From Segatella copri (lineage in GTDB: Bacteria; Bacteroidota; Bacteroidia; Bacteroidales; Bacteroidaceae), in NCBI RefSeq assembly GCF_009495355.1, contig NZ_VZAD01000076.1, forward strand, positions 56,154 to 120,153: a stretch of 64,000 nt of DNA, written 5' to 3'. The notes under the pieces are model-generated. The model worked only from the letters and a program-made list of their open reading frames with translations. It had not been told where the DNA came from and did no database searches. The first letter of the stretch is position 1, and each line of letters opens with the position of its first letter. The position numbers were made by a program, and so were the translations under genes. Positions 9,162 through 17,411 of the stretch are shown piece after piece.

Positions 9162-10013
9162 ATGTTAAGCGTAGATCAGTTAGAAGACAAATTGATAGAC
9201 TTGGCTTTCGCTGAGGATATTGGTGACGGTGACCATACCACTCTCTGCTGTATTCCAGAGGATGCTATGGGTAAGAGCCATCTGCTCATCAAGGAAGATG
9301 GCATCTTGGCAGGTGTGGAAGTAGCCAAGAAAGTGTTTGCACGTTTCGACCCAACCATGAAGGTGGAGGTGCTCATGCAGGACGGTACTCCTGTCAAGAA
9401 GGGTGATATCGCCATGGTGGTAGAGGGAAAGATCCGTTCTTTGCTTCAGACAGAGCGACTGATGCTCAACATCATGCAGCGCATGAGTGGTATTGCTACT
9501 ATGACAGCCAAGTATGTGAAGCGTCTGGAGGGAACAAAGACACATGTTCTCGATACCCGTAAGACCACACCAGGTTTGCGTATGCTTGAGAAGCAGGCTG
9601 TGAAGATAGGTGGAGGAATGAATCATCGTATCGGTCTCTTCGATATGATACTTCTCAAGGATAATCATATCGACTTCGCTGGTGGTATCGACAACGCCAT
9701 CGACCGTTGTCATGCTTACCTGAAGGAGAAGGGACTCAACCTGAAGATAGAGATTGAGGTTCGCAGCTTCGACGAACTCGACCAGGTGTTGAAGCATGGT
9801 GGCGTCAACCGTATCATGCTCGACAACTTCTCTGTGCCTGATACCAAGAAGGCTGTGGACATCATCGCCGGCAAGTACGAGACGGAGTCATCTGGCGGCA
9901 TTACTTACGACACCATCCGCGACTATGCCGAGCAGGGAGTTGACTTTATCTCTGTGGGTGCGCTTACCCATAGCGTGAAGGGATTGGACATGAGTTTCAA
10001 GGCCTGCGAGTAA
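9162..10013 (+). CDS. nadC: Nicotinate-nucleotide pyrophosphorylase (carboxylating)
   Basis: 283 residues. The enzyme converts quinolinate and PRPP to nicotinate mononucleotide, CO2 and PPi, the third step of de novo NAD synthesis. Diagnostic motifs are AEDIGDGDHTT at the start, RSLLQTERLMLNIMQRMSGIAT, HVLDTRKTTPGLR, EKQAVKIGGGMNHRIGLFD, LLKDNHI and the C-terminal VNRIMLDNF and DFISVGALTHS. Length is normal for the family. nadA and nadB are not in this window. The gene ends at a hairpin at 10097-10123. Confidence 0.97.
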   Translation: MLSVDQLEDKLIDLAFAEDIGDGDHTTLCCIPEDAMGKSHLLIKEDGILAGVEVAKKVFARFDPTMKVEVLMQDGTPVKKGDIAMVVEGKIRSLLQTERLMLNIMQRMSGIATMTAKYVKRLEGTKTHVLDTRKTTPGLRMLEKQAVKIGGGMNHRIGLFDMILLKDNHIDFAGGIDNAIDRCHAYLKEKGLNLKIEIEVRSFDELDQVLKHGGVNRIMLDNFSVPDTKKAVDIIAGKYETESSGGITYDTIRDYAEQGVDFISVGALTHSVKGLDMSFKACE

Positions 10014-10096
10014 GTAATTGAAGATTTAGAGTGAAGAAGAACGAAGAGGGAGGACTCTTTATGCTTTTCTTTTTGTTCTACAGTACAATATTCTTG

Positions 10097-10123
10097 AGGA
10101 GTTGGGAGTTTTTCCTAACTCCT
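10097..10123 (+). terminator. Terminator after nadC
   Basis: AGGAGTTGGG (10097-10106) pairs with CCTAACTCCT (10114-10123), with one wobble, around a T-rich loop. The TA-rich motif at 10121-10142 follows directly. Confidence 0.6.
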
Positions 10124-10142
10124 TATATATATAATAAGGTGT
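10121..10142 (+). repeat. Recurrent TATATATAATAAGGTGT motif, copy 1
   Basis: TATATATAATAAGGTGT at 10126-10142 forms the right part of the inverted repeat CCTTAT-ATATATA-ATAAGG (10121-10139). Its AAGG lies 9 nt before the ATG of the dipeptidase, where it could also serve ribosome binding. The same string recurs at 22813, 32022, 34531 and 60022. Confidence 0.6.
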
Positions 10143-10148
10143 AATTTT

Positions 10149-11801
10149 ATGAATAAAATTTTTGCTTCGGCCTTGATGGCTGCAGCTTTGGTGGGCGGTG
10201 TCTCAGAGGCAGATGCCTGCACCAATTTCATTGTGGGCAAGAAGGCATCTGCAGATGGTTCTGTGCTCTGTTCTTACAGTGCTGACGATTATGGTATGTT
10301 CCAGAACCTTTGTCTTTATCCAGCTGCCAAGCATGCTAAGGGAACCATGCGTAAGGTGTTCGACTGGGATACCAACAAGTATCATGGCGAAATACCAGAG
10401 GCGCCAGAGACCTATAATGTAATAGGTAATATCAATGAGTGGCAGGTTACCATTGGCGAGACTACCTATGGCGGTCGCGAGGAGATGGTCGACTCTACAG
10501 GTGTTCTCGATTATGGATCGCTTATCTATATTGCCTTGCAGCGTTCCAAGACAGCCCGCGAGGCTATCAAGGTGATGACTACATTGGCCAATACCTATGG
10601 TTACAACTCAGAGGGTGAGACCTTCACTATCTGCGATCCCAACGAAGCTTGGATCATGGAGATGATGGGCAAGGGAGCCGGCAGTAAGGGAGTAGTATGG
10701 GTGGCTCAGCGTATTCCTGATGATGCCATCTGTGCTCATGCCAACCAGAGTCGTATCGATAAGTTCAACATGAAGGATAAGCACAATGTGATGTATGCCA
10801 AGGATGTGGTGGCTTTTGCACGCAGCAAGGGCTGGTATAAAGGCAAGGATGCCGACTTCTCTTGGAAGATGGCTTATGCCAAGCCCGATTTCTCGGGTCG
10901 TCGCTTCTGTGATGCGCGTGCCTGGGCTTTCTTCAATCATTTCAAGGACATGAGCCGTTACCTGCCTTGGGCGCTTGGCAAGGATCCTCAGGCAGAGGAC
11001 ATGCCTCTCTGGATAGTACCCGACCGCAAGGTGAGTGTACAGGATATGGAGGCTTGCATGCGCGATCATTATGAGGGCACTCCGCTTTCGGTAGCCGATG
11101 GTGACGACTTGGGTGGCGGTATCTGGCAGATGCCTTATCGTCCTACACCACTTTCATTCAAGGTGGATGGCAAGCAGTGCTTCAACGAGCGTCCTACAAG
11201 CACACAGCAGAGTGGCTTCGTCTATGTAAGTCAGATGCGCTCTTGGTTGCCTCGCGAGATTGGCGGTGTGCTCTGGTTTGGCAACGATGATGCCAACATG
11301 GTGGCTTTCACACCTGTTTACTGCAGCTCTACCATTCAGCCAGAGTGCTACAACACACCTGGTGCCGACGCTGTTACCTTCAGTGACAAGAACGCCTATT
11401 GGGTTTGCAATATGACAAGCAATATGGTTTATCCTCGTTACAGCCAGCTGTTCCCTTCATTGAAGGAGGTGCGCGACAGTCTCGACAATAGTTATTTTGC
11501 CGCCCAGAAAGAGGTGGAGGCAAAGGCACAGGAACTCTATGCGCAGAATCCTCAGCAGGCAGTCAAGTATCTCAACGATTATGGCATCGAGAAGGCTCAG
11601 CAGATGCTGACACGTTGGAAGCAGCTCTTCCAATTCATGGTGGTGAAATACAACGACATGATCATCAAGCCTACCGACAAGGATGGTAACTTCGTACGTA
11701 CCAAGGAGGGGCTGGGTGCTCGTCCTGTACGCACAGGCTATCCTGAGAAATATGCCAAGGAGCTCATCAAGCAGACTGGAGATAAGTTTGTTGAAAGGTA
11801 A
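10149..11801 (+). CDS. Secreted dipeptidase, peptidase family C69
   Basis: 550 residues. The N-terminal signal peptide ends at ADA, and Cys24 immediately follows; in C69/PepD enzymes this Cys becomes the N-terminal nucleophile after processing. The start of the mature enzyme, CTNFIVGKKASADGSV, and the later WIMEMMGKG (EAW region) and VCNMTSNMVYPRY fit the family. It likely hydrolyses dipeptides in the periplasm or outside the cell. The stop codon lies inside a tandem GGTAAAAA repeat (11797-11829), followed by a terminator. A serpin gene lies 154 nt downstream in the same direction. Confidence 0.93.
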   Translation: MNKIFASALMAAALVGGVSEADACTNFIVGKKASADGSVLCSYSADDYGMFQNLCLYPAAKHAKGTMRKVFDWDTNKYHGEIPEAPETYNVIGNINEWQVTIGETTYGGREEMVDSTGVLDYGSLIYIALQRSKTAREAIKVMTTLANTYGYNSEGETFTICDPNEAWIMEMMGKGAGSKGVVWVAQRIPDDAICAHANQSRIDKFNMKDKHNVMYAKDVVAFARSKGWYKGKDADFSWKMAYAKPDFSGRRFCDARAWAFFNHFKDMSRYLPWALGKDPQAEDMPLWIVPDRKVSVQDMEACMRDHYEGTPLSVADGDDLGGGIWQMPYRPTPLSFKVDGKQCFNERPTSTQQSGFVYVSQMRSWLPREIGGVLWFGNDDANMVAFTPVYCSSTIQPECYNTPGADAVTFSDKNAYWVCNMTSNMVYPRYSQLFPSLKEVRDSLDNSYFAAQKEVEAKAQELYAQNPQQAVKYLNDYGIEKAQQMLTRWKQLFQFMVVKYNDMIIKPTDKDGNFVRTKEGLGARPVRTGYPEKYAKELIKQTGDKFVER

Positions 11802-11829
11802 AAAGGTAAAAAGGTAAAAAAGTAAAAAA
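11797..11829. repeat. Tandem octamer GGTAAAAA overlapping the dipeptidase stop codon
   Basis: Three GGTAAAAA units start at 11797, 11805 and 11813, with a degenerate fourth at 11822. The TAA of the first unit is the stop codon of the upstream gene. Confidence 0.7.
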
Positions 11830-11866
11830 GAGTAGGAGGGTGGTGCTCATTCTTCTACTCTTTTTT
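11824..11866 (+). terminator. Terminator after the C69 dipeptidase
   Basis: AAAAAAGAGTAG (11824-11835) pairs with CTACTCTTTTTT (11855-11866): a 12 bp stem with A-tract and T-tract, able to work on both strands. Confidence 0.8.
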
Positions 11867-11955
11867 GTTAATGTCGGTTAAAAGCCACAGGTGGCGTGCA
11901 ATGATTGTGTCATAGTGGTGTTTAATCAGGTAAAAACAACAAATAAGAGATTATA

Positions 11956-13245
11956 ATGATGAACAAGAAAATGACAACAGTGGCTCTCGCAGCTATGGCA
12001 ATGGCGCTGACCACATCTTGCAGTACAAGCAAGAAAGCACAAAACCAGGTGCATGAAGGCACCACCAGTTTGGAAGTTTCTAAAGGTAACGCGGAGAATA
12101 TGGATCCTGAATATCTCGTTCTTTCTGATGCTCAGGAGGCATTCGTCAAGAAGAACAATCAGTTTGCACTCAATTTCTTCTCGCAGGTGGCTGGTTTCGA
12201 CTCCAAGGTCATCTCGCCGCTGAGTCTCACCTACCTCATGGGCATGCTTGCCAATGGTGCCGACGGACAGACACAGCAGGAGATACTGAAGGCTTTGGGA
12301 TGTGAGGGTGATATGACTCTCGACGAGTTGAACGCTTTCAGTCGCAGCATGATGCAGTATGCTGCTAAGGCTGACCCTTCTACCACAGTCAATATTGCCA
12401 ACTATATCGCGCTCAACAAGCATTATGCTTTGAAGAATGAGTTCGCCAAGGCGGTGTCTGCCAACTATCAGGCTGGCATAGAGTCGCTTGACTTCAGTAG
12501 TAGCAAGACTACAGCCCATATCAACGACTGGTGTAAGAAGCATACCGACGGCATGATTCCTACTATTATCGATCAGGTGGACGCCAATGCCATCTCGTAC
12601 ATCATGAACGCCATCTACTTTAATGGCAGCTGGGAGAAGAAGTTCAAGAAGAGCGAAACCAAGCTGGAGAACTTCAGGGGCTATACTCGCGACATCAAGC
12701 GCGTGAACATGATGCACCGTGCGGGCAAGTATTTCTTTGCCGACAATCAACTGTTCTCGGCCATCAACCTTCCTTATGGCAATGGTGCCTATGCGATGAC
12801 CGTCTTGCTGCCACATGAGGGCAAGTCTGTCGACGAGATGATGAAATCGCTTGATGCAGAGAAACTGGCTGCTGTCAGCGGACAGATGGAAGAGTGTGTG
12901 GTAGACCTTAAGTTGCCACGTTTCACCACCGAACTGGAACTCCCGCTCAATGAGATCGTCAGCAACTTGGGTGCTCCAAGCATGTTTGATTCTGGTAAGG
13001 CCAACTTCAGTAAACTGGCAGAGGGCAATGTCTTTGTATCCAAGATGCTCCAGAAGGCAAAGATTGAGGTGAGCGAAGAGGGAACCAAAGCTGCAGCCGT
13101 AACTGCTGCCACCGTCATGATGACTTCCTTGCAGCCCGAACCACGTAGGGTAGTGTTCCATGCTGACCATCCTTTCGTCTATATGATAACCGATGTTCGC
13201 AGCGGCTCTATCTACTTCATAGGCCAGTTTACAGGCGAAAATTAG
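11956..13245 (+). CDS. Lipoprotein serpin (serine protease inhibitor)
   Basis: 429 residues. The lipobox TTSC (Cys22) indicates a lipid-anchored, envelope-located protein. The serpin fold starts at about residue 60 (QFALNFFSQVAGFDSKVISP, then SLTYLMGMLANGA). Shutter and breach motifs are visible (YIMNAIYFNGSWEKKF, HPFVYMITDVRSG, FIGQFTGEN). The reactive-loop hinge E374-E-G-T-K-A-A-A-V is the inhibitory type, so it should trap a protease; counting from P14 = Thr377 puts P1 near residues 388-390 (Met-Met-Thr), which does not point to a trypsin-like target. It lies downstream of a secreted peptidase, possibly to protect the cell from host or competitor proteases (inference). No terminator was seen; tRNA genes follow. 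Confidence 0.95.
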   Translation: MMNKKMTTVALAAMAMALTTSCSTSKKAQNQVHEGTTSLEVSKGNAENMDPEYLVLSDAQEAFVKKNNQFALNFFSQVAGFDSKVISPLSLTYLMGMLANGADGQTQQEILKALGCEGDMTLDELNAFSRSMMQYAAKADPSTTVNIANYIALNKHYALKNEFAKAVSANYQAGIESLDFSSSKTTAHINDWCKKHTDGMIPTIIDQVDANAISYIMNAIYFNGSWEKKFKKSETKLENFRGYTRDIKRVNMMHRAGKYFFADNQLFSAINLPYGNGAYAMTVLLPHEGKSVDEMMKSLDAEKLAAVSGQMEECVVDLKLPRFTTELELPLNEIVSNLGAPSMFDSGKANFSKLAEGNVFVSKMLQKAKIEVSEEGTKAAAVTAATVMMTSLQPEPRRVVFHADHPFVYMITDVRSGSIYFIGQFTGEN

Positions 13246-13272
13246 AATATTTGAAAAATAATTGCCGAAAAA

Positions 13273-13304
13273 TTTGGTGGAATGAAATAAAAGCGTTACC
13301 TTTG
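13273..13304 (+). promoter_or_regulatory. Promoter of the tRNA-Ser/tRNA-Glu unit
   Basis: TTTG at 13273-13276, a 20 bp spacer and TACCTTTG at 13297-13304; the first tRNA starts 49 nt later. Confidence 0.75.
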
Positions 13305-13353
13305 CACTCGCATTTGAGAAATGATGCTTGAGTTCGGTTAACGAGTCCGACAA

Positions 13354-13441
13354 GGAAGGTTGGGTGAGTGGCTGAAACCACCAGTTTGCTAAACTGACGT
13401 GCGGGATTACCGTACCGGGGGTTCGAATCCCCCACCTTCCG
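13354..13441 (+). tRNA. tRNA-Ser(GCU)
   Basis: 88 nt. The acceptor stem GGAAGGT/ACCTTCC is followed by discriminator G. The anticodon loop TTGCTAA carries GCT, which reads AGC/AGU. The long variable arm (CGTGCGGGATTACCGTACC region) is typical of tRNA-Ser, and the T arm GGGGGTTCGAATCCCCC is canonical. CCA is not encoded. Confidence 0.96.
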
Positions 13442-13468
13442 CAAGCTGATTTTCGTGAGTGCAATTTT

Positions 13469-13540
13469 GGTCGATTCATCTAATGGTTAGGATACAAGAT
13501 TCTCAATCTTGGCATAGGGGTTCGATTCCCCTATCGACTA
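13469..13540 (+). tRNA. tRNA-Glu(CUC)
   Basis: 72 nt. The acceptor stem GGTCGAT/ATCGACT (one G-U) has discriminator A. The anticodon stem CAAGA/TCTTG holds the loop TTCTCAA with anticodon CTC, reading GAG. The T arm AGGGGTTCGATTCCCCT is canonical. It lies 27 nt after tRNA-Ser in the same transcript. CCA is not encoded. Confidence 0.94.
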
Positions 13541-13549
13541 CATAACAAC

Positions 13550-13590
13550 AATCCGCTGCAAATCATCGATTTGCAGCGGATTTCTTTATT
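13550..13590. terminator. Bidirectional terminator between tRNA-Glu and fbp
   Basis: A perfect 15 bp stem AATCCGCTGCAAATC (13550-13564) / GATTTGCAGCGGATT (13568-13582) with a 3 nt loop. A T-rich run follows on the plus strand; it also sits right behind the stop of the minus-strand fbp gene. Confidence 0.85.
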
Positions 13591-15577
13591 ATTTCTTTCT
13601 TTCCGATTCTTTCACGAAGCCATGTCTATAGGCATACAGCAGTTCTTCCAGGTCGGCAATTTGCTTGCGCAACTCCCTGCCTATGTCGGTATCTGCCACG
13701 AGCATGCGTCGGTTCGACATTTCCACAATCTGTGTGGTGCTCTTGATGTCGGTGCCTCGCAGGATGGCATCCTCTGTACTGGTGAAGGGTTCGTGCTGTA
13801 CCAACTGGAAACCGCGGGAGTGATAAACCAAGGTGTAGCCGGCAATACCCGTCTCGTTGTGGTATGCTTTCGAGAAACCTCCGTCTATCACCATCAGCTT
13901 GCCATTGGCCTTGATGGGGTTCTCGCCCTTGGTGGTGCGTACGGGCACGTGTCCGTTGATGATATGGCGGTTAGGACCAGTCACTCCAAAGGCATCCATG
14001 ATATGGTCGATGACTTGCTCGTCGTCACGCAAGAGGAAGTAATAGCCTTTTTCTTCCTTGTGGGTTTCTTTGTCGGTGATGAAGTATCGCTCAAAGGTAG
14101 CCATCTTGCTCTTGTCGAAGAGAGGACTGTCAGGACCGCACCATAGGTAGATGAAGTAGTCGATGGCGTATTCGCGCTCTTTAGGGTCGGAGTCAGACTG
14201 GAAGGCTGTGCGTATCTGCATGCCAGTCTGGTGCATGAGGTCGCGGCCTGCGAACTTCTTGCCAGGGAATATCTCAACCTCTTTCAGCGAACCGTCCTCA
14301 TTGAGTGGGCACGATGCGTGGAAGAGCAGGTTGTTGTTGATGATGGTGTACATGCAGCCGTGCTGCAGCATTACCTTGATGTGCTTGTGCAGTTTTTCGC
14401 ATACCATGAACGAATGGTGCAACTTTGCCATCAGCACCATTTCCTCTGGCGACAACTCGTAGGGTGAGGCGGGATTGATGGTAGGGAAGTGGCACGATGT
14501 CATGGGGTAGATCTTACCGTCTATCTCAATCTCCTTTTTCTCATAGTTGATGTGTTCGAAGAGTCGGCGCTTGTCCATCTTCCATTCGGGATGCTTGGCG
14601 ATGAGTTGTCCCTCTATCTTAAACTGGATGATGGCAATGGCTTTGTGCATCTGGGATGTCAGGCGCTTGGTCTTTTCGTCTATGGCAGCTGCGCCACCAC
14701 TCATCTTGGGAATAAATTCTGCACATTCATCATCCTTGTAGGCTTCCATGGCAAAAGTGGCCAGGGGGATAAGGTTGATGCCGTAGCCTTCTTCCAAGGT
14801 GGAGAGGTTGGCATAGCGCAGGCTCAGACGGATCACGTTGCAAATGCAGGCATTATTACCTGCGGCAGCACCCATCCAGAGTACATCGTGGTTGCCCCAT
14901 TGTATATCCCAACTGTGGTAATGGCGCATCTTGTCGAGGATGATGTGTGCACCTGGTCCACGGTCGTAGATGTCGCCCAGGATGTGTAGCTGGTCTATGG
15001 CAAGCCGCTGTATCACATTGGCTATGGCGATGATGAAGTCGTCGGCACGTCCTGTCGATATGATGGTGTCGACGATGACGTTGACATAAGCTGTTTTGTC
15101 GTGGTCTTCGGTATGTTCGTGCAGGAGTTCCTGTATGATGTAAGAGAAGTCGCAGGGTAGCGACTTTCTCACCTTCGAGCGGGTGTATTTGCTCGACACA
15201 TCACGGCATACTGCCACGAGCTGGTGCAGTGTGATGTGGTACCAGTCGTTGATGTCGGGTTCGTTTTGCTTTACCAGTTCCAGTTTCTGCTCAGGATAGT
15301 ATATGAGCGTACATAACTCACGTTTTTCAGCTTCGCGCAAGGTGTTGCCGAAGAGCTCGTTCACCTTTCGCTTGATGTTTCCTGATGCGTTTTTCAGCAC
15401 ATGCAGGAAAGCCTCGTATTCGCCGTGGATATCAGCCAGGAAGTGTTCAGTGCCTTTTGGAAGGTTGAGAATGGCTTGCAAGTTGATGATTTCGGTACTG
15501 GCTTCTGCTATTGTCGGGAACGACTGTGCCAATAGTTGCAGATAACGCATATCTTTGTTTATCTCGTAATGTTTCAT
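13589..15577 (-). CDS. fbp: Fructose-1,6-bisphosphatase, class III
   Basis: 662 residues. The enzyme dephosphorylates fructose 1,6-bisphosphate in gluconeogenesis. It belongs to the metallophosphoesterase-type class III family: HFLADIHGEYEAFLH, LGDIYDRGPGAHIILDKM, WGNHDVLWMGAAAGN and INGHVPVRTTKGENP supply the metal-binding Asp, His and Asn residues. I start at ATG 15577 because the in-frame ATG at 15613 lies inside the -7 promoter element. The C-terminal region includes KAYHNETGIAGYTLVYHSRGF. It is monocistronic, with its own promoter and terminator. Confidence 0.95.
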   Translation of the reverse strand: MKHYEINKDMRYLQLLAQSFPTIAEASTEIINLQAILNLPKGTEHFLADIHGEYEAFLHVLKNASGNIKRKVNELFGNTLREAEKRELCTLIYYPEQKLELVKQNEPDINDWYHITLHQLVAVCRDVSSKYTRSKVRKSLPCDFSYIIQELLHEHTEDHDKTAYVNVIVDTIISTGRADDFIIAIANVIQRLAIDQLHILGDIYDRGPGAHIILDKMRHYHSWDIQWGNHDVLWMGAAAGNNACICNVIRLSLRYANLSTLEEGYGINLIPLATFAMEAYKDDECAEFIPKMSGGAAAIDEKTKRLTSQMHKAIAIIQFKIEGQLIAKHPEWKMDKRRLFEHINYEKKEIEIDGKIYPMTSCHFPTINPASPYELSPEEMVLMAKLHHSFMVCEKLHKHIKVMLQHGCMYTIINNNLLFHASCPLNEDGSLKEVEIFPGKKFAGRDLMHQTGMQIRTAFQSDSDPKEREYAIDYFIYLWCGPDSPLFDKSKMATFERYFITDKETHKEEKGYYFLLRDDEQVIDHIMDAFGVTGPNRHIINGHVPVRTTKGENPIKANGKLMVIDGGFSKAYHNETGIAGYTLVYHSRGFQLVQHEPFTSTEDAILRGTDIKSTTQIVEMSNRRMLVADTDIGRELRKQIADLEELLYAYRHGFVKESERKK

Positions 15578-15610
15578 TCGCTGATAAAGTTTAGTTCTAC
15601 ATATCTTTTG

Positions 15611-15641
15611 CAAAGTTAGCTTAAAATTCAGACTTTACAAA
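15611..15641 (-). promoter_or_regulatory. Promoter of fbp
   Basis: On the minus strand TTTG (15638-15641), 19 bp, TAACTTTG (15611-15618). The predicted start of transcription is near 15605, upstream of the ATG at 15577. Confidence 0.75.
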
Positions 15642-15687
15642 GTTTTTACTGAAAAAAGTGTTTCAGATAATAGTTCTGTAACTGAAT

Positions 15688-15720
15688 TTTCGCAAGTTCT
15701 AAACTTGCAAAAGTTCAAAT
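15688..15720. repeat. Partial copy D of the dispersed repeat
   Basis: The minus strand reads TTGAACTTTTGCAAGTTTAG, then AACTT, close to the TTGAACTTTGGCAAGTTCAG flank of copies A and C. The repeat core is missing here. Confidence 0.5.
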
Positions 15721-15741
15721 CAGATTGAGATATACAACAAA

Positions 15742-15776
15742 CGGGAGACAAACGAAACCTGTTCGTTTGTCTCCCG
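15742..15776 (-). terminator. Terminator of the 15806-18569 operon
   Basis: A 15 bp stem CGGGAGACAAACGAA (15742-15756) / TTCGTTTGTCTCCCG (15762-15776), just beyond the stop of the lipoprotein gene at 15806. Confidence 0.75.
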
Positions 15777-15805
15777 CTATATTGATTTGAGAGTAGGGGA
15801 TGTGA

Positions 15806-16609
15806 TTACTGCATCAGTTCCAAGCCTGCCTCAAATTTTGTAGTCTTGTTCATAACGTCCTTTGCTGAATTTACAATAGCCTTGATCATTATGACAGTAC
15901 TATTTGTTTCAGCATCAGTGTTGCCGAGGCGATCCAACATAGCCTTGAGCGTCTGGTTGTCCAACAAAGAAGTGGCGAATGCCTTATCAATGTAGAAGTA
16001 TGCCTTGGTGTTGTTGGCACTCCAACGAATGTTGACAGGAATACCATCCTTGAATATTTTGATTACTTCGGTGAGGGCTGCTTTCTCGTCAGCTTCCATA
16101 CCTTCTGTTACCTTGGCTGTATTGAGAAAAACAAGAATTTGGTTGTTGTTTACCTTTTTGTAGGTAGCATAGTCTGAAGCAGTCTTCCAACCATCGTTAG
16201 CAATAGAAGTGGTTGCTGCATCCTTGTACACTGCTACAATCTGACCATTAGACTTGAATTCTACGCTCTTGAGAACTGATGGCAGGCTTGCGTTGCCCAT
16301 ATTCTCGACAAGTTGCTTAATGGCGGCAACAGGAAGTTGCATTTTATTTTCGCCTTCACCCCACTCGAGGCTTGTTCCTTCAGGGCAATCCCATGTTACC
16401 TGGACAGAGCCTGTGTATTTTGCGGCATCGTCAGGGTTAGTGGTTACATTGCCTGACGCGTCATACATTACTGTAGGCTCAAGGCTCCATACGTGTTCCA
16501 ACTCGGTGAAGCCACCATTTTCGCCATCACCATTGTCATCACTGCCACACGCTGTGAAACTTATTGTGCAGAGTGCTGCCAATAAGAAATAGAATAGATT
16601 TTTCTTCAT
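15806..16609 (-). CDS. Surface-type lipoprotein of unknown function
   Basis: 267 residues with a lipoprotein signal (lipobox FTAC, Cys21). Cys is followed by GSDDNGDGEN, an acidic stretch like the Bacteroidota lipoprotein export signal, so surface exposure is likely. The body has alternating strands and helices; VWSLEPTVMYDASGNVTTNPD near the start suggests a small beta-sandwich or calycin-like domain, resembling DUF4925-type lipoproteins (weak recall). It is the last gene of a three-gene operon, 18 nt behind the barrel gene at 16628, and is followed by a strong terminator. Confidence 0.8.
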   Translation of the reverse strand: MKKNLFYFLLAALCTISFTACGSDDNGDGENGGFTELEHVWSLEPTVMYDASGNVTTNPDDAAKYTGSVQVTWDCPEGTSLEWGEGENKMQLPVAAIKQLVENMGNASLPSVLKSVEFKSNGQIVAVYKDAATTSIANDGWKTASDYATYKKVNNNQILVFLNTAKVTEGMEADEKAALTEVIKIFKDGIPVNIRWSANNTKAYFYIDKAFATSLLDNQTLKAMLDRLGNTDAETNSTVIMIKAIVNSAKDVMNKTTKFEAGLELMQ

Positions 16610-16627
16610 TTTCTTCTAAGTTTAAAA

Positions 16628-17407
16628 TTATTTTAATTGATAAATAATGCCTATAGTTCCGTAGATGGGGTAGAGAGGTTGTTCGATAACATCAAAGTCT
16701 TTTTTGAATATCTCCGAGAGACCCCATGTCAGTCCTACAGAAGCTCCCCATCGTTTGGTGATATACCAGTCGGCACCTGCATCGATACCAAACTGCCAGT
16801 TACGCATGTCTGTAGAGAAATCATAGTCTCCACGCGAACCGTCGCCATTGCCAAGTTCTACTTTCTGTCCTGTTGGGTCGTCTTTAGAATGTCCATCCTC
16901 TCTTACACGGATGTAACCATTGTAGGCGTAACCGCTGAACTTGTGTGAGGTGACATACGAGAAGTAAGGACCTAACTTGACACGTACCTTTTTGCTGATA
17001 TCGTAGGTGGCTTGTACGGGGATCGTAGCAAGACTTTGGTCTACTTTGGTTACTACACTTCCGGTAAACATACCTTCCAACTCCTCGTTGCCACGTGTTA
17101 TCTTCATGTGGTAGTTCTTGACGGTAGCATCTGTTTTCATGCCTTTGTTCTCGAAATGAAGTCCAAACATGATTCCCCATTTGTCGGTAAAGGGATGATG
17201 GGCGTCTACACCAAGCGTGAAGTTGGGACGGATGCTGTAGCTGTCGAGTGAACGGATAGAAGCGGGCATGCCAACTGGTGCTGTTCCGCCCAGATTATAA
17301 CCAAATCTGGCATAATAGTTATAGTTGTGCAACAGTTTGATAGCATTCCATGCATGGCTGTTTATGACAACCAGCAGGAAAAGAAATGATAATGTATATT
17401 TTTTCAT
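16628..17407 (-). CDS. Outer-membrane beta-barrel protein (PorT/OmpW-like)
   Basis: 259 residues. The ATG at 17407 is chosen because it gives a normal signal peptide (MKKYTLSFLFLLVVINSHA) and leaves 4 nt after the upstream stop; an in-frame ATG at 17428 would lie inside the upstream gene. The mature protein has alternating amphipathic strands rich in Tyr, Gly and Asn (YYARFGYNLGG, FTLGVDAHHPF, WGIMFGLHFENKGM, VKLGPYFSYVTS, FGIDAGADWYITKRWGASVG) and ends in a strand, IYGTIGIIYQLK. This fits an 8-10 strand porin-like barrel. It sits between two lipoproteins in one operon and may anchor or export them. Confidence 0.8.
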   Translation of the reverse strand: MKKYTLSFLFLLVVINSHAWNAIKLLHNYNYYARFGYNLGGTAPVGMPASIRSLDSYSIRPNFTLGVDAHHPFTDKWGIMFGLHFENKGMKTDATVKNYHMKITRGNEELEGMFTGSVVTKVDQSLATIPVQATYDISKKVRVKLGPYFSYVTSHKFSGYAYNGYIRVREDGHSKDDPTGQKVELGNGDGSRGDYDFSTDMRNWQFGIDAGADWYITKRWGASVGLTWGLSEIFKKDFDVIEQPLYPIYGTIGIIYQLK

Positions 17408-17411
17408 TTGA

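Noticed and set aside
11926..13479. 517-codon open frame on the minus strand opposite the serpin
   Set aside because: It runs through the serpin gene and both into the tRNA-Ser gene; its protein is His/Leu-rich without any recognisable domain, as expected for the antisense of a biased gene.
15578..15613. Longer fbp start at 15613
   Set aside because: That ATG lies inside the TAACTTTG promoter element, upstream of the predicted transcription start.
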